The notes below the pieces were generated by a model, which was not told the origin of the DNA, searched no databases, and saw only the letters and a list, made by a program, of their open reading frames with translations. Positions 61,231-61,834 of a DNA stretch of 61,834 bases are shown here, in pieces (position 1 is the first letter of the stretch; each line of letters starts with the position of its first letter). The translations under genes were made by a program, and so were the position numbers. This DNA comes from a virus. The stretch lies in IMG/VR virus record IMGVR_UViG_3300020061_000006, positions 1 through 61,834 of that record; one strand, 5' to 3'.

Positions 61231-61661
61231 GGGGTGTATTCGCATGCGGGTTTGAGGGGTGGACGCTCCGGTAAGGGGTGTGGGCCGGTAGCGGAGCGCC
61301 CTATAGCAGCCGCTAGCGTTTGCTAGCCGTCACTGTATTTGTTCTGCATTGCACACAGAGGCAAGGTGCTGCAACGCGCGTAAAGGATTCCTTGCAACCA
61401 TTTATGGTCCGTCCGCACCTACCATTGCCATCATGACCCCTCAGGGGGTATTGCGGCCACGGACGCGTTACCTAGAGGTAATTCGACCACATCATTCCCG
61501 ATGCATACGTCACCGGGAAACGGGCACCTTTTGGCGTACCTACCTCCGAATGTATACCGCATTCGGCAACGGTTGTGGTGGCGGTGAGGCACGTTAGCAC
61601 TCTTCATGCTTTCGCACTGGCCCTACCTCACTCTTACCTAGTGCTAGGCCACCCATTACTA

Positions 61662-61834
61662 CTAGCCGATGCGCAGGAACGACGCGTTCGAGCCCAGGAA
61701 CGAGAAGTACCCGGTACCGGTGCCGTACTGGCCCGTGTCGCTGTTGTACGCGAAGCCGCCCACCAGAACCTTGGTCGCCGTGGTCAGCGTGAAGACTCCG
61801 ACGCCGTTCGCCGGCTCCTCAATGCTGCCCGTCG
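61662..61834 (-). CDS. secreted LDTR-domain surface protein (C-terminal part)
   Basis: Continuation of the gene at 1-925, since 61691-61834 repeats 1-144. After the repeat the frame reads GSNASFLRIG and stops at TAG 61664. The stop is in frame with ATG 925 on the closed circle, confirming the junction. In this copy base 61817 makes Glu where the left copy has Gln. Confidence 0.85.
   Translation of the reverse strand, partial: TGSIEEPANGVGVFTLTTATKVLVGGFAYNSDTGQYGTGTGYFSFLGSNASFLRIG
61691..61834. repeat. terminal overlap, copy 2 of 2
   Basis: Repeat of 1-144 with one difference (C 61817 against G 127). See the left copy. Confidence 0.9.

Larger units (their letters stand above)
60738..61661. 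other. non-coding region with tRNA-like remnants
   Basis: About 920 bases without a credible gene. Four stretches carry T-loop-like TTCGA(A/T/C)T sequences next to paired arms: around 60765-60850 (with a GCCTCAGAC/GTCTGACGC hairpin), 61014-61100, 61154-61230 and weak pieces nearby. The region also holds an ACCCCTCAGGGGGT palindrome (61436-61449). It probably encodes degenerate or unusual tRNAs and control signals for the leftward early genes. Confidence 0.55.

Noticed and set aside
1-61834. CRISPR array or insertion sequence
   Set aside because: No regularly spaced direct repeats with unique spacers and no transposase with terminal repeats were seen.
61691-61834. True direct terminal repeats of a linear virion
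   Set aside because: The gene reads without interruption through the junction and the repeat begins at an arbitrary position within it, so an assembly overlap is simpler.
1-61834. DNA polymerase, WhiB or recombinase (RecA/RecT) gene
   Set aside because: Searched by motif; none recognised. The RepA-like ATPase has no RecA strand-exchange signature, and the many Cys clusters lack the WhiB C-x29-C-x2-C-x5-C spacing.

Overview
The window is the complete genome of a temperate, tailed siphovirus of an actinomycete, most probably Streptomyces, opened inside a gene. The first 144 bases recur at the end (1-144 = 61691-61834, one mismatch), so the assembly closes to about 61.7 kb, and the secreted-protein gene split between the two edges (925->1, then 61834->61662) becomes one 317-codon frame. 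The host assignment rests on phage homologues of proteins typical of actinomycetes: BldC, an SsgA-like (SALP) protein, Lsr2, TerD, and an LDTR-type extracellular domain. Almost everything is on the minus strand; only two small islands (7387-7739 and 44097-45225) read forward. Neighbouring genes are usually joined by ATGA, GTGA or TAATG stop-start overlaps.

Layout from left to right. 1-2649: secreted protein, tRNA-Lys(UUU), tRNA-Lys(CUU), tRNA-Asn and small genes. 2730-6906: large serine integrase with a possible attP, small cysteine-motif and membrane proteins, structured non-coding DNA and an Lsr2-type silencer. 7387-7739: first forward island. 7804-11274: lysis cassette (papain-like peptidase, holin-like protein, GH25 endolysin, membrane proteins). 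11281-15667: seven tandem paralogous tail or fibre proteins, one with a nested extra domain. 15670-23226: minor tail protein, tape measure with a lysozyme-like end, tail chaperones with a GGGTTTC -1 frameshift site, major tail protein. 23219-32596: head-tail connectors, HK97 capsid, protease, portal, large and small terminase, HNH nuclease.

32837-44011: a second HNH protein, a RepA-like helicase beside an inverted array of CTGRCATAACTG repeats (possible replication origin), many small zinc-binding proteins, an HTH protein and the SsgA-like protein. 44027-45225: second forward island, three promoter-gene-terminator cassettes followed by a promoter-terminator pair that looks like a small RNA. 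45229-60737: TerD, MazG, a chain of tiny overlapping membrane proteins, C5 cytosine methyltransferase, primase-polymerase, a lipoprotein, an exported NlpC/P60 peptidase, an AT-hook protein, the BldC homologue, a zinc-finger/Cas4-RecB nuclease fusion, endonuclease VII and tRNA-Met. 60738-61661 is non-coding and holds tRNA-like remnants.

No DNA polymerase was recognised; replication probably uses the RepA-like helicase and primase-polymerase with host enzymes. The most notable theme is that one phage carries homologues of several proteins controlling Streptomyces development or chromatin (BldC, SsgA-like, Lsr2), with TerD and host-like exported proteins.
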